A DNA stretch of 64,000 nt from Candidatus Avedoeria danica (GTDB taxonomy: Bacteria; Chloroflexota; Anaerolineae; Epilineales; Epilineaceae): assembly GCA_016703025.1 (NCBI GenBank), contig JADJCV010000004.1, positions 372,001 through 436,000 of the forward strand, read 5' to 3'. This document shows, piece by piece, positions 27,302 to 35,614 of the stretch (position 1 is the first letter of the stretch; each line of letters starts with the position of its first letter). The notes under the pieces are model-generated. The model saw only the letters and a program-made list of their open reading frames with translations, made no database searches and was not told where the DNA came from. The position numbers were made by a program, and so were the translations under genes.

Positions 27302-28009
27302 ATGGCCACGTACCTCTTCGACATCGACATGACCCTCCTCGCCACCGGCGGCGCCGGTGTCCTGGCGATGGGCCGCGCCGTCCGTGACCTCCTCGGCATC
27401 CCGGACGGCATGGCGGGCGTGTCGTACGCCGGCCGCACGGACCGCGCAATCGCCCGCGACCTCCTCGCGCGCGGCCGCGTCGACTCGGACCGCCTCGACG
27501 GTGGCTTCGAGGGATGGCTCGAGCGGTTCGCGGCCGTGTACGCCGAGCACCTTGGCGACGCCCTCCACGAAACGGTCGGCCGCGCCCTCCCCGGCACGCA
27601 CGCCCTCGTCGAGCGCCTCGCGGCCGCGCCCGGCGCGCAGGTCGGCATCGCCACCGGCAACTTCAGACGAACGGGCCTCATGAAGCTCGCCCACTACGGC
27701 TTCGGTCCGCCCCTCGACGACGGCGGCTTCGCCGACACGCACGAGGACCGCGGACAGCTCGTCGCCCATGCCGCCGCGATCGTCGGCGGCCCGGCCGCCG
27801 TCACCCGGCCCGCCGAAGTCTTCGTCATCGGTGACACCCCGCTCGATGTCGCCGCCGCCCGCGCGAACGGGTTTCGGGCGGTGGCCGTCGCCACGGGCGA
27901 CTACGATGTCGCTGCGTTGGCGGCCACCGGCGCCGACGTCGTGTTCGACGACCTCGGCGACGTCGACCGCGTGCTCGAATGGCTCCTGGCAGCGCCGGAA
28001 CCGGCGTAA
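27302..28009 (+). CDS. HAD-superfamily hydrolase (phosphoglycolate phosphatase-like)
   Basis: The 235-residue cytoplasmic phosphatase carries motif I FDIDMTL with nucleophile D7 and acid/base D9, motif II GIATGNF, a Lys in MKLAHYGFG, and motif IV VIGDTPLDVAAARANG. The helical cap inserted after motif I (residues 15-90) places it in subfamily I. GGAG is eight bases before the ATG. Candidates include phosphoglycolate or other small phosphate monoesters; the substrate cannot be fixed. It appears as a single-gene unit after the DUF1800 gene. Confidence 0.9.
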   Translation: MATYLFDIDMTLLATGGAGVLAMGRAVRDLLGIPDGMAGVSYAGRTDRAIARDLLARGRVDSDRLDGGFEGWLERFAAVYAEHLGDALHETVGRALPGTHALVERLAAAPGAQVGIATGNFRRTGLMKLAHYGFGPPLDDGGFADTHEDRGQLVAHAAAIVGGPAAVTRPAEVFVIGDTPLDVAAARANGFRAVAVATGDYDVAALAATGADVVFDDLGDVDRVLEWLLAAPEPA

Positions 28010-28134
28010 CCGGCAGTCCCGTTCGACGTTGTCAACCATCGATCGCCATTGCCCGCGACCCACGATGATTCGCCCGCCACGACGATCGTGCCCGGCCCCG
28101 CCGCCTCCCCCTCCCCCAGACGACTTTACGGGGC

Positions 28135-28161
28135 CCCCTCCGCACCTCGGGTGCGGAGGGG
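28135..28161. repeat. G+C-rich hairpin, REP-like element or terminator
   Basis: An 11-bp perfect stem (28135-... CCCCTCCGCAC, and GTGCGGAGGGG ending 28161) closes a five-base loop. It is followed by a G-rich run ending TTGGGGGGTGAGGG. It lies between the HAD gene and the large secreted protein. The composition resembles dispersed intergenic hairpin repeats seen in many genomes, but only one copy is present here. Confidence 0.5.
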
Positions 28162-28216
28162 CTTCGGAGGGGGTTGGGGGGTGAGGGCTTCTTCCCGCGT
28201 CCCCTGGAGCCCAACC

Positions 28217-31200
28217 GTGCGAACGTCCCGCCGCATCCCCACCCGCAGCGCCCTCCGCCGAATCGTCCCCGTCCTTGCCGCCACGCTGCCGCTCTGGGCC
28301 GCCGCCGACCACGGCGCGTTCGGGGCCCACACGCCGGCCCGCGCTGCGCAAGCCGTGGCGGCTCAGACCGCCGGCGGCGGCACCCATCTCATCACGCCGG
28401 AGCGGGCGATCGTCGGCACCGTGTTCGAGGACACGGACGGCGACGGCCTGCGCGGCAGCGGCGAGGGAGCGCTGGCCGGTCGGCCGATCGCCCTTGCCGG
28501 ACCGACTGGAGCGGCCGGCGCCGCGACGTCGGACAGCACGGGCGCATTCGCGTTCGGCCTCAGCGCCGCCGGCGCGTACACGCTCACGCTCGCCGTTCCC
28601 GCCGGCTGGGCCGCCACGCGCGCGAACGAGGCGCACCTGCAGTTCGATGTCGCGCCGAACAGCGCGGCCGGCGCCCTCGGCGCGCCGGTGCAGTTCGGCC
28701 TGCACCGCGTCGGCGCCGCGACGCCTCTCGTCGTGGATGTCGACGCCTCGACGGGCTGCCAGGCCGGCCCGGGCGTTTCGTTTGCGCGCCCGGCGGCATC
28801 CGCCATCGTGGGCGAGCACGCCACGCTGCGCTTCCGGGTGCGCGGCGCCGCCGACGCTTGGATCTCCGTGCAGGACATCGCGCCGGACGGCGCCGTCCGT
28901 AGTTTGGCGGAGAAGCGGGCCGTCGACGGCGGGCAGGAATACGGTATTGCGGTGCCGATCGGCGCCGCGCTCGGCACGCGCCGCGTCCTGTGGCGCGCCT
29001 TCCGCGCCGCCGGCGATGCCCAGCCGGCAGCCGAGGGTGCCTGCGCGTTCGAGGTCGTCGCGCCGGAAGGACCCGCCGTCACGGTGCGGCCCGATCGCCT
29101 CACGTTCGACCGCGTTGCCACCGGGGGCACGTCCGATCGCATCCTGACCGTTCGCAACGCAGGCGGCGCGCCGCTGACGGTGTTCGGCCTTGCTTTGCAG
29201 AGCGACGTCGGCACTTCGCCCTTCACGCTGCCGGCACCGTGGAGCGCCAACACGCTCCTCATGCCGGGCGAGGAGCGCGGTGTGACCGTCCGGTTCGCCC
29301 CGAAGGCGGAGGGCGCGTGGCAGGACTTCGTCCTCGTCCGGACGGACGACGACCATGCACCGCTCGTGACGATCAGCCTCAGCGGCGAGACGAGCGGCGT
29401 GCCGCGCCTGGCGGCGGCCGTGGCCACCGACCGCGGCTGCGTGATGGGCGACAGCGGCCCGCTCTTCGTCGCCGGCGAGCCGGTCGACTTGACGCTCAAC
29501 GTCGTCTCCGGCGGCGGCGAGAACGTGCAGGCGGTGCTCGAGGACATCGGCCCGAGCGGCGAGACCGCCGTGATCTTCAGCGGCGCCGCGCCCGCCATCC
29601 CGTGGCGGCGGGCCGTGCGGGCGCGCCGTTCGCTCGCGGCCGGGGGCGCGCGGCTGTCGGCCAGCACGGGCGGCGGGGCGCGCTATGCCTACGGCCAGTG
29701 CGACTGGCTCGTCGCGGCGGGCCTGACGGACATCGGCGGCACCGCCGAGGACGTCGGCGGGCCGGCGCCGGTGCCGCTCGCCGGCGCGCGCGTGACCGTG
29801 GCCGGACCGGAGGCGCAGACCGTGCTCACCGGCGCGGACGGATCGTTCCGCGTCGCCGTGGCCCAGCCGGGCCGGTACACCGTGGCCGTGGAGCCGCCGG
29901 AGGGGTATGCGCCGTCCGGCCCACAAGCGCACGTCGTGTGGGTGCGCGGCTTCGCGGGCGAGGACATCGCGGGGCTGCGCTTCAGCGCCGCGCGGGCCGA
30001 CGGTGCCCCGACGGCCACCCCGACGCCGCCGGCCGCGCTCCCGACGCTCATCGGTCCAACCGCCACCCCGGCCCTGCCGACGCCCGTCCCGACGCCGACG
30101 ATCCCGACGACGTGCCGCGTGTCGATCACGCCCCGCACCGGCACCGCCAACGTCGGCCAGCGCGTCGCGTTCCGGGCGGCGATGACCCCGACGCGCGGCA
30201 ACTTCACGTACAGCTGGGGCTACGACGGCGACGCGATCGCCGATTACAGCGAGAGCACGGCCGGCGCGTGGCGGACGACACCGCTCCGCGCGGCCGACAT
30301 GCGCGCTTCGACGTTCGCCCTCTATTGGAAGCCGGCGTTGAGCCAGCGCCACCCGAACAATGCCGGCCCGGTGGCGCGACGCGTTTGGGTGACGGTGCGC
30401 GACGGCGTGGGCCAGTGCACGGACGTCGTCACGCTCAGCGTCGAGCGCAACGCGGCCAACAGCACCCGGCAGGCCGAGGACTTCTACACGACGAACCACA
30501 CCCAGTTCGTCCAGCGCGAGCACGCGCTGTGGCACCAGCGCTATGCGTTCGAGCAGCCGTTCTACGACGGGACGTTGTTCTTCGACTTCCACGTCCAGTT
30601 CATGGACCGCTTCAACCGCTGGCGGCACGAGTTCGGCTATCCCGAGATCGGGACGTGGGACTCCGCCCAGCCGCTCCCGCGGGGGCCGGACATCGACCAC
30701 GCGTCGCGCAACGCGTTCTATCGGCCGTTCGCCAAGCCGGCATCGTTCACGGCCAACGGCGGCGCCGTCCGCGGCTGGAACGGGATGCCATGCGACGTCA
30801 CCGGCGGCGGCCAATCCCGGCTGTCGGACTACCCGGCCGACCGGCGACTGCTCGGCTGCGCCGTCACCGAGCCGTGGCACAACACGATTCACCTCCTCAT
30901 CGGCGGCGACATGTTGAACCCGCCGAGCGCGCCGCGGGACCCCATCTTCTGGCGCTGGCACCGCTGGGTGGACACCGTGAACCGCGACCGACGGATCCTG
31001 CAGGCCGGAGGACGGACGGGCGACGCCGCGGCGTCCGGCGACCCTTCGGCTCTCGAACCGCCGCACGTCATCTACCAGACGCCGTTCCACCTCCATCCGT
31101 ACGTCGTATCGCTCAGCTCGTATGCCGTCACGTTCGACGCCGGGGTCGTCGGCGTCCGGCCGGCCATGCTGACGGTGAACGGCTCGCCGGCGACTTCAGT

Positions 31201-31660
31201 CGCCGGCGCCGGCGCCGGCCCATACGTCTTCACCGGCTTCGCCCCACCCGCCCTCGGCCCCGTCGAGGTCGCCCTCGACCGCAACGCCGTGGCCCGGGCC
31301 GGCGCGACCGCGCCCGCCGCCGCCCTCGGCCCGCCGCAGGTGTGGCCGTACACGCTCGTCGCGCCCAAAGCGGACGACGACGGCGACGGCCTGCTGAACG
31401 GCGACGAGGTCCTGCGCACGCTCTCGTGGCCCGACGACGCCGATTCGGACGACGACGGCCTCGACGACGCGGCGGAGTGGCGCGCCGGGACGATCGCCCT
31501 GGCGCCCGACACGGACGGCGACGGGGCGGGCGACGGTTGCGAGGCGCGCGCGGGCAGCGACCCGCTTGCGGCGGCGAGCCGGTCGACGCGGTGCGGGACG
31601 GAGTTCCCGTACGTCTGTCGGACGTCGCCGGCGCCGGCTAGGGTGTCCGTCGACCGCTGA
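28217..31660 (+). CDS. Large secreted multidomain protein with tyrosinase-like copper domain
   Basis: The 1147-residue protein starts at GTG 28217 behind TGGAGC and has a signal peptide. It contains an SdrD-B-like segment (GTVFEDTDGDGLRGSGEG), an ASH/Hydin-type domain near residues 292-392 (LTFDRVATGGTSDRILTVRN), a second carboxypeptidase-regulatory-like module, and a Pro/Thr linker (about 598-632). A tyrosinase-like domain (about 750-930) follows, with DFHVQFMDRFNRWRHEFG, EPWHNTIHLLIGG and DPIFWRWHRWVD. The tail holds calcium-binding Asp/Gly repeats (DDDGDGLLNGDE, DADSDDDGLDD, DTDGDGAGDG). The HNTIH and DPIF..WH motifs match the CuB site; CuA is less clear. It may be an extracellular phenol or tyrosine oxidase tethered at the surface. 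Confidence 0.82.
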   Translation: MRTSRRIPTRSALRRIVPVLAATLPLWAAADHGAFGAHTPARAAQAVAAQTAGGGTHLITPERAIVGTVFEDTDGDGLRGSGEGALAGRPIALAGPTGAAGAATSDSTGAFAFGLSAAGAYTLTLAVPAGWAATRANEAHLQFDVAPNSAAGALGAPVQFGLHRVGAATPLVVDVDASTGCQAGPGVSFARPAASAIVGEHATLRFRVRGAADAWISVQDIAPDGAVRSLAEKRAVDGGQEYGIAVPIGAALGTRRVLWRAFRAAGDAQPAAEGACAFEVVAPEGPAVTVRPDRLTFDRVATGGTSDRILTVRNAGGAPLTVFGLALQSDVGTSPFTLPAPWSANTLLMPGEERGVTVRFAPKAEGAWQDFVLVRTDDDHAPLVTISLSGETSGVPRLAAAVATDRGCVMGDSGPLFVAGEPVDLTLNVVSGGGENVQAVLEDIGPSGETAVIFSGAAPAIPWRRAVRARRSLAAGGARLSASTGGGARYAYGQCDWLVAAGLTDIGGTAEDVGGPAPVPLAGARVTVAGPEAQTVLTGADGSFRVAVAQPGRYTVAVEPPEGYAPSGPQAHVVWVRGFAGEDIAGLRFSAARADGAPTATPTPPAALPTLIGPTATPALPTPVPTPTIPTTCRVSITPRTGTANVGQRVAFRAAMTPTRGNFTYSWGYDGDAIADYSESTAGAWRTTPLRAADMRASTFALYWKPALSQRHPNNAGPVARRVWVTVRDGVGQCTDVVTLSVERNAANSTRQAEDFYTTNHTQFVQREHALWHQRYAFEQPFYDGTLFFDFHVQFMDRFNRWRHEFGYPEIGTWDSAQPLPRGPDIDHASRNAFYRPFAKPASFTANGGAVRGWNGMPCDVTGGGQSRLSDYPADRRLLGCAVTEPWHNTIHLLIGGDMLNPPSAPRDPIFWRWHRWVDTVNRDRRILQAGGRTGDAAASGDPSALEPPHVIYQTPFHLHPYVVSLSSYAVTFDAGVVGVRPAMLTVNGSPATSVAGAGAGPYVFTGFAPPALGPVEVALDRNAVARAGATAPAAALGPPQVWPYTLVAPKADDDGDGLLNGDEVLRTLSWPDDADSDDDGLDDAAEWRAGTIALAPDTDGDGAGDGCEARAGSDPLAAASRSTRCGTEFPYVCRTSPAPARVSVDR

Positions 31661-31757
31661 GCCGTTCGATCCATCCAACGGTTGTAACGTACGCGCCGCA
31701 GCGCGCGACGGTATGGGGCTGCGGTGCGGAATCGTCGCATGCCGCGGCGATTCGGTC

Positions 31758-31817
31758 GTCATTGGCCGCTGTGTCATTGACCGCTGTGTCATTTGCACCT
31801 GTGTCATTTGCCCCCAG
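31758..31817 (+). repeat. 15-bp tandem repeat, four copies, upstream of folE
   Basis: Units GTCATTGGCCGCTGT, GTCATTGACCGCTGT, GTCATTTGCACCTGT and GTCATTTGCCCCCAG follow head to tail, ending 13 bp before the folE start and overlapping its ribosome site region. All keep the GTCATT core. Confidence 0.85.
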
Positions 31818-31830
31818 AAGGACAAGCTGC

Positions 31831-32514
31831 ATGTCGCTGATCGCATCGAACCACACCCCGGCGCCTCATTCCGCAAGTGATCGCGTCCGGACCGGCATCG
31901 CGCCCGCGGCGCTGCCCCTGCACAACGGCGCACGGCCGCGCCTTGCCGCCGATGCCGGCGCCGAGGTCGAAGCGCTCGTCGGGCGACTGCTCGAGCTCCT
32001 CGGCGAGGACGCCGCGCGCGACGGCCTGCAGAAGACGCCTCACCGCGTGGCCAAGATGTACCGCGAGATGCTCTCGGGCTACGGGCAGGACATCGACACG
32101 ATTCTGAACGGCGCGCTCTTCCAAGTGGAGTACGGCGAGGGCGAGATGATCGTCGTCGCCGATATCGACTACCAGTCGATGTGTGAGCACCACATGCTGC
32201 CGTTCACCGGGCGGGCGCACGTGGCATACATCCCACGCGACAAGGTGGTCGGGCTGTCCAAGATCCCGCGTCTCGTCGATATGTTCGCCCGGCGCCTCCA
32301 GATCCAGGAGCGACTGACGAACGAGATCGCCGACAGCCTCATCGCGGCCCTCGACCCCGTCGGCGCGATGGTCGTCCTCGAAGGCGAGCACACCTGCGCC
32401 AGCTTGCGGGGAGTGAAGAAGCACGGCGTGAACATGATCACCACCGCCCGCCGTGGTGCCTTCCGCGACGACCCGGCGCTGCGCGATGAGTTCTACCGCC
32501 TGATCGGGCGCTAG
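31831..32514 (+). CDS. folE: GTP cyclohydrolase I
   Basis: The 227-residue enzyme converts GTP to dihydroneopterin triphosphate, the first step of pterin and folate synthesis, in the cytoplasm as a homodecamer. Zinc ligands are visible in YQSMCEHHMLPF (Cys and His) and GEHTCASLRGV (second Cys). LQKTPHRVAKMYREML, GLSKIPRLVDMFARRLQIQERLT and ITTARRGAFRDD are diagnostic. I chose ATG 31831, preceded by AAGGA, over an in-frame upstream start that would translate the tandem repeats. It leads a folate gene cluster. Confidence 0.97.
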   Translation: MSLIASNHTPAPHSASDRVRTGIAPAALPLHNGARPRLAADAGAEVEALVGRLLELLGEDAARDGLQKTPHRVAKMYREMLSGYGQDIDTILNGALFQVEYGEGEMIVVADIDYQSMCEHHMLPFTGRAHVAYIPRDKVVGLSKIPRLVDMFARRLQIQERLTNEIADSLIAALDPVGAMVVLEGEHTCASLRGVKKHGVNMITTARRGAFRDDPALRDEFYRLIGR

Positions 32515-32545
32515 TCGCGCGATGCCCGTTCCGGAGACCCGCCGG

Positions 32546-32573
32546 CCACCGGCCACCGGCCACCGGCCACCGA
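32546..32573 (+). repeat. 7-bp tandem repeat, four copies
   Basis: CCACCGG is repeated three times and followed by CCACCGA in the gap between folE and the SDR gene. It may be simple slippage or a leader element. Confidence 0.8.
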
Positions 32574-32629
32574 CTGCCCGGCCCGCCGGCAACGACTCCG
32601 CACCATCGACCCCGCCCCAAGGAACGACC

Positions 32630-33406
32630 ATGCCCGCCCGCCCGCTCGCCGGCCGCACCGCGCTCGTCACCGGCGCCGCGGTGCGCGTCGGCCGTGCGAT
32701 CGCGCTCGGGCTGGCCGGCGCCGGTGCCGACGTCGTCGTCCACTACGGCGGCTCGCGCGATGCGGCGCTCGCGACGGTGCGCGACGCCGAGGCGCTCGGC
32801 GTGCGCGCCGTCGCCCTTGCGGCCGATCTGGCCGATCCGGATGCGATCCCCGGCCTCGTCGCCGACGCCGCCGCCGCTTTCGGTCGGCTCGACATCCTCG
32901 TGAACAGCGCCGCCCGCTTCGATCGCCAGGCCGTCGGGACCGTTACGGCCGCCGACTGGGACGCGTCGATGGACGTGAACCTCCGCGCGCCGTTCCTGTG
33001 CGCACAGGCCGCCGCACCGCACCTGCGCGCCGCGGCGCGCCCGGACGGGGAGGGCGCCCTGATCGTGAACATGGCCGACCTGTCGGGCGTACAGCCGTGG
33101 CCCGAGCACATGCAGCACGGCGTGAGCAAGGCCGGCGTCCTCCATCTGACGCGCGTGCTGGCCCGCGCCCTCGCGCCGGACATCCGCGTGAACGCGATCG
33201 TCCCCGGCGCGATCCTCCCGCCGCCGGACGCCGCCGACGGGGACGACTGGGGACGGCTCACCCGCAAGCGCGTGCCGCTCCAGCGCGTCGGCGACCCGTC
33301 GGATATCGTGCGCACCGTGCTGTTCTTCGCCGCGAGTTCATTCGTCACCGGCGCCGTCCTCCACGTCGACGGCGGCGAGAGCCTGATCGGGCCGATCGGG
33401 CGATGA
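32630..33406 (+). CDS. Pteridine-reductase-like short-chain dehydrogenase
   Basis: The 258-residue Rossmann-fold protein binds NAD(P)H through TGAAVRVGRAIALGLA. VNSAARF and VNMADLSG follow; the Asp in NMAD matches the catalytic Asp of PTR1-type pteridine reductases, where classical SDRs have Ser. The usual YxxxK is HGVSK here: the lysine is kept but the catalytic tyrosine is replaced by histidine. Context between folE and folB/folK supports reduction of dihydropterin or dihydrofolate, as in FolM. Whether the His variant is active is uncertain. AAGGA lies seven bases before the ATG. Confidence 0.88.
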   Translation: MPARPLAGRTALVTGAAVRVGRAIALGLAGAGADVVVHYGGSRDAALATVRDAEALGVRAVALAADLADPDAIPGLVADAAAAFGRLDILVNSAARFDRQAVGTVTAADWDASMDVNLRAPFLCAQAAAPHLRAAARPDGEGALIVNMADLSGVQPWPEHMQHGVSKAGVLHLTRVLARALAPDIRVNAIVPGAILPPPDAADGDDWGRLTRKRVPLQRVGDPSDIVRTVLFFAASSFVTGAVLHVDGGESLIGPIGR

Positions 33407-33459
33407 CGCCGCTCGTCGGAAGCGACGCTGACCAAACCCGCCAGGAGCGGCAATACCCC

Positions 33460-33882
33460 ATGATCGACGACGATCGGCTCGACAAGGTGATCATCCGCGA
33501 CCTCCTGGTTCGCGGCGTCATCGGCCTGAACGATTGGGAGCGCCATGTCGAGCAGGACATCCTGATCAACCTCGTCCTCTACGTGGACACGCGTGTGGCC
33601 GGCAGGACGGACGATCCGGCCGGCATCCTGGACTACAAAGCCGTCACGAAGGCCGTCATCGCCCACGTGGCCGAGCACGCACCGCTCCTCGTCGAGCGGC
33701 TGGCGGCCGACGTGGCACGGATCTGCCTGGCGTGTGGGGCCGAACGCGCGACGGTGCGCGTCGAGAAGCCGGGCGCGGTCCGCTTCGCGAAGAGCGTCGG
33801 CGTCGAGATCACGCGCCGTCGCGCAGACTTCGACGGCGACGACCTCGACGATCTCGGCGGCGGGGCCAAGAGCGGCGCATGA
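33460..33882 (+). CDS. folB: Dihydroneopterin aldolase
   Basis: The 140-residue enzyme cleaves dihydroneopterin to 6-hydroxymethyldihydropterin and glycolaldehyde. The family signature VIIRDLLVRGVIGLNDWERHVEQDILI and the C-terminal ERATVRVEKPGAVRFAKSVGVEI, with the catalytic Lys in VEKPG, are present. CAGGAG precedes ATG 33460 by about 11 bases; an in-frame ATG at 33403 overlapping the SDR stop would add 19 residues and is the alternative start. The last 15 residues are an Asp/Gly-rich tail overlapping folK. Confidence 0.94.
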   Translation: MIDDDRLDKVIIRDLLVRGVIGLNDWERHVEQDILINLVLYVDTRVAGRTDDPAGILDYKAVTKAVIAHVAEHAPLLVERLAADVARICLACGAERATVRVEKPGAVRFAKSVGVEITRRRADFDGDDLDDLGGGAKSGA

Positions 33883-34436
33883 TCCCCGGCACCTCGCTGG
33901 CGCTCGTCAGCCTCGGCAGCAACATCGACGCGCGCGCCAACCTGTCGCGGGCGGTCGCGCTGCTGGCGGAGCGAAGCGACGTGCACGCGGTTTCGCGTGT
34001 GTGGCGCTCGAAAGCCGTCGGGGGCGACGGGCCGGACTTCCTGAACGCCGCCGTGGCCGTCGCCACGTCGCTCGATGCCGCGGCGTTCAAGTTCGCGCTG
34101 CTGCGGCCGATCGAAGCGGCGCTCGGGCGTGTCCGCACCGGGAACCGGTTTGCGCCGCGGACGATCGACCTCGACCTGGCGCTGTTCGGCGATGCCGTCG
34201 TGAACCGCGCGGACGGGCATGGCGGACGCCTGCGCCTGCCCGACCCGGACATCGTACGCTACGCCCACGTGGCCGTGCCGCTGGCCGATATCGCGGGCGA
34301 TCTGCGGCTGCCCGGCGACGGGCGACGGCTGCGGGACATCGCCGCCGCGTGCGTGGCCGTGGACGCCGAGGCCGGCCGCGCCGTGCCGCGCGTCGTCCTC
34401 GGCCTCGATCTGGCAGCGGCGACGATGCTGCGATGA
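33879..34436 (+). CDS. folK: 6-hydroxymethyl-7,8-dihydropterin pyrophosphokinase
   Basis: The 185-residue enzyme transfers pyrophosphate from ATP to hydroxymethyldihydropterin. ALVSLGSNIDARANL is the N-terminal motif; WRSKAVGGDGPDFLNAAV and GRVRTGNRFAPRTIDLDLALFGD contain the pterin- and metal-binding residues, including the two Asp of TIDLDL. It overlaps folB and the following GNAT gene by four bases each, indicating one transcript. With folE, the SDR and folB it makes most of the pterin branch; folP is not in the window. Confidence 0.95.
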   Translation: MIPGTSLALVSLGSNIDARANLSRAVALLAERSDVHAVSRVWRSKAVGGDGPDFLNAAVAVATSLDAAAFKFALLRPIEAALGRVRTGNRFAPRTIDLDLALFGDAVVNRADGHGGRLRLPDPDIVRYAHVAVPLADIAGDLRLPGDGRRLRDIAAACVAVDAEAGRAVPRVVLGLDLAAATMLR

Positions 34437-35080
34437 CCCGCCCGCATGCGCCGCCGCCGCCCGGCCCGGCCTATCGCCTGACGACGCCGCGGACGCTGTT
34501 GCGCCCGTGGTGCCCCGAGGACGCGCCGGCGCTGGCCGCGGCGGTCGGCGACAGCCTGGCGCACCTTCGGCCGTGGATGGGCTGGGCGCAGGAGCGCCCG
34601 GACGTCGAGGCCACCATCGCCCGGCTGCGCCACCTGCGCGCCGAGTTCGACGCCGACCGCGACTTCACGTACGGCGTGTGGGAGCCGAGCGGGCAGACCG
34701 TCATCGGCGGCTGCGGTCTGCACCCGCGCATCGGCGCCGACGCGCTGGAGATCGGCTACTGGATGCACGTCGACCACGCCGGCCGCGGCCTGGCCACCGA
34801 GCTGGCCGCTGCCCTCACGCGCGCCGCGTTCAGCTTCCACCGCGTCCACCGCGTCGAGATCCACTGCGACCCGGCGAACAAGGCCAGCGCCCGCGTCGCC
34901 GAAAAGCTCGGCTACCGCCACGAGGCGACGCTGTCCGCCCGCCTGCAGCGTCCGGACGGCACGTGGCGGGACACGATGATCTGGACGATGTTCGCCGAGC
35001 GCTACGCCGCGAGCGCGGCTGCGGCGGTGTCGGTGACGGCGTGCGACGCACTCGGCCGGTCGATGGCCGTGGCCCCGTAG
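34433..35080 (+). CDS. GNAT acetyltransferase, RimJ/RimL-like
   Basis: The 215-residue protein has the GNAT fold with TPRTLLRPWCPEDAPAL, HLRPWMGWA and FTYGVWEPSGQTVIGGCGLHPR. The acetyl-CoA pyrophosphate loop is HAGRGLATELAAAL, followed by HRVEIHCDPANKASARVAEKLGYRHEATL. This pattern is that of RimJ/RimL-like N-acetyltransferases acting on protein N-termini or small amines. It ends the folate transcript through a four-base overlap, but nothing in the sequence ties it to pterins. The last 20 residues are an Ala/Val-rich tail. Confidence 0.92.
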   Translation: MTRPHAPPPPGPAYRLTTPRTLLRPWCPEDAPALAAAVGDSLAHLRPWMGWAQERPDVEATIARLRHLRAEFDADRDFTYGVWEPSGQTVIGGCGLHPRIGADALEIGYWMHVDHAGRGLATELAAALTRAAFSFHRVHRVEIHCDPANKASARVAEKLGYRHEATLSARLQRPDGTWRDTMIWTMFAERYAASAAAAVSVTACDALGRSMAVAP

Positions 35081-35285
35081 CCTCGCAGGAAATGCCCCGT
35101 TCCATCCCTCGTGCAGGGGCTACGCTCTTGCCGCCGACTCGCGCCAGAGTGACAACGTCCCGGACAGATTCTTGCACCTGAAGATGCGAAGGTGGCTCGA
35201 TCCAGCTCTCAAGGAACGCAGCACGAGTTTACAGACCAATCCATGAGTGTTGCTGGAGATATGCATGATATCGCTAGAAAAACGC

Positions 35286-35314
35286 TTGACACCCCCGCCC
35301 AACTGTGCTACCTT
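35286..35314 (+). promoter_or_regulatory. Housekeeping-type promoter candidate
   Basis: A perfect TTGACA and TACCTT are separated by exactly 17 bp. The -35 TTGACA is mirrored by TGTCAA at 35314-35319, making a dyad across the promoter that could bind a repressor. Confidence 0.55.
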
Positions 35315-35354
35315 GTCAAGGCATGACACTGTTTACAGAGTAATAGGAGTAGCG

Positions 35355-35429
35355 ATGCGGGAAGAGTGCTCAAGTGACCGAAGCTCATGTTCTGAATCGA
35401 AAGAGAGATTGGCTGACCGACCGCGGTAA
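35355..35429 (+). CDS. Possible 24-residue leader peptide
   Basis: ATG 35355 follows GGAG by six bases and opens a 24-codon frame (begins MREECSSDRSSCSESKE) ending TAA at 35429, inside a hairpin. Its position between a promoter-like element and two hairpins is that of an attenuator peptide, but Ser/Glu/Arg composition gives no clear amino-acid signal. It may be chance. Confidence 0.3.
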   Translation: MREECSSDRSSCSESKERLADRPR

Positions 35430-35474
35430 CGATCGGCCAGCCGGCTGCCTTGGTGAGCTAACAGCGCAAGGCAG
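35411..35474 (+). promoter_or_regulatory. Two consecutive hairpins in the leader
   Basis: GGCTGACCGA (35411-35420) pairs with TCGGCCAGCC (35433-35442) with one wobble. CTGCCTT (35445-35451) pairs with AAGGCAG (35468-35474). They could form an attenuator or a small structured RNA. Confidence 0.4.
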
Positions 35475-35614
35475 ACTAGTTCAGATGTTGGCATAGAGGA
35501 CCGTCCCCGTCAATCCGGGCCTCTTGCTGCTGCACCTCCACGCCTCGCTGGGGCCGCCTTCGCCTAGGCCTGGTTCGCGTTCTCGCGACCGACCCCCCAA
35601 GGAGGTGTTGTCAA

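Larger units (their letters stand above)
35081..35614 (+). other. Long intergenic region with start of AT-richer island
   Basis: The first 80 bases are host-like. From about 35,160 the composition becomes AT-richer. Contents seen: a promoter-like pair at 35286-35314, a possible 24-codon leader peptide at 35355-35429 and two hairpins between 35411 and 35474. No transposase or tRNA is seen. A strong GGAGGTG at 35601-35607 serves the next gene. Confidence 0.7.

Noticed and set aside
25379..31096. A 1905-codon open frame on the minus strand
   Set aside because: It is opposite the DUF1800, HAD and tyrosinase-like genes, which have clear motifs; the antisense product has none.
31758..31817. Translation of the tandem repeats as an N-terminal extension of folE
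   Set aside because: The frame is open, but a ribosome site precedes ATG 31831 and GTP cyclohydrolase homology begins downstream of it.
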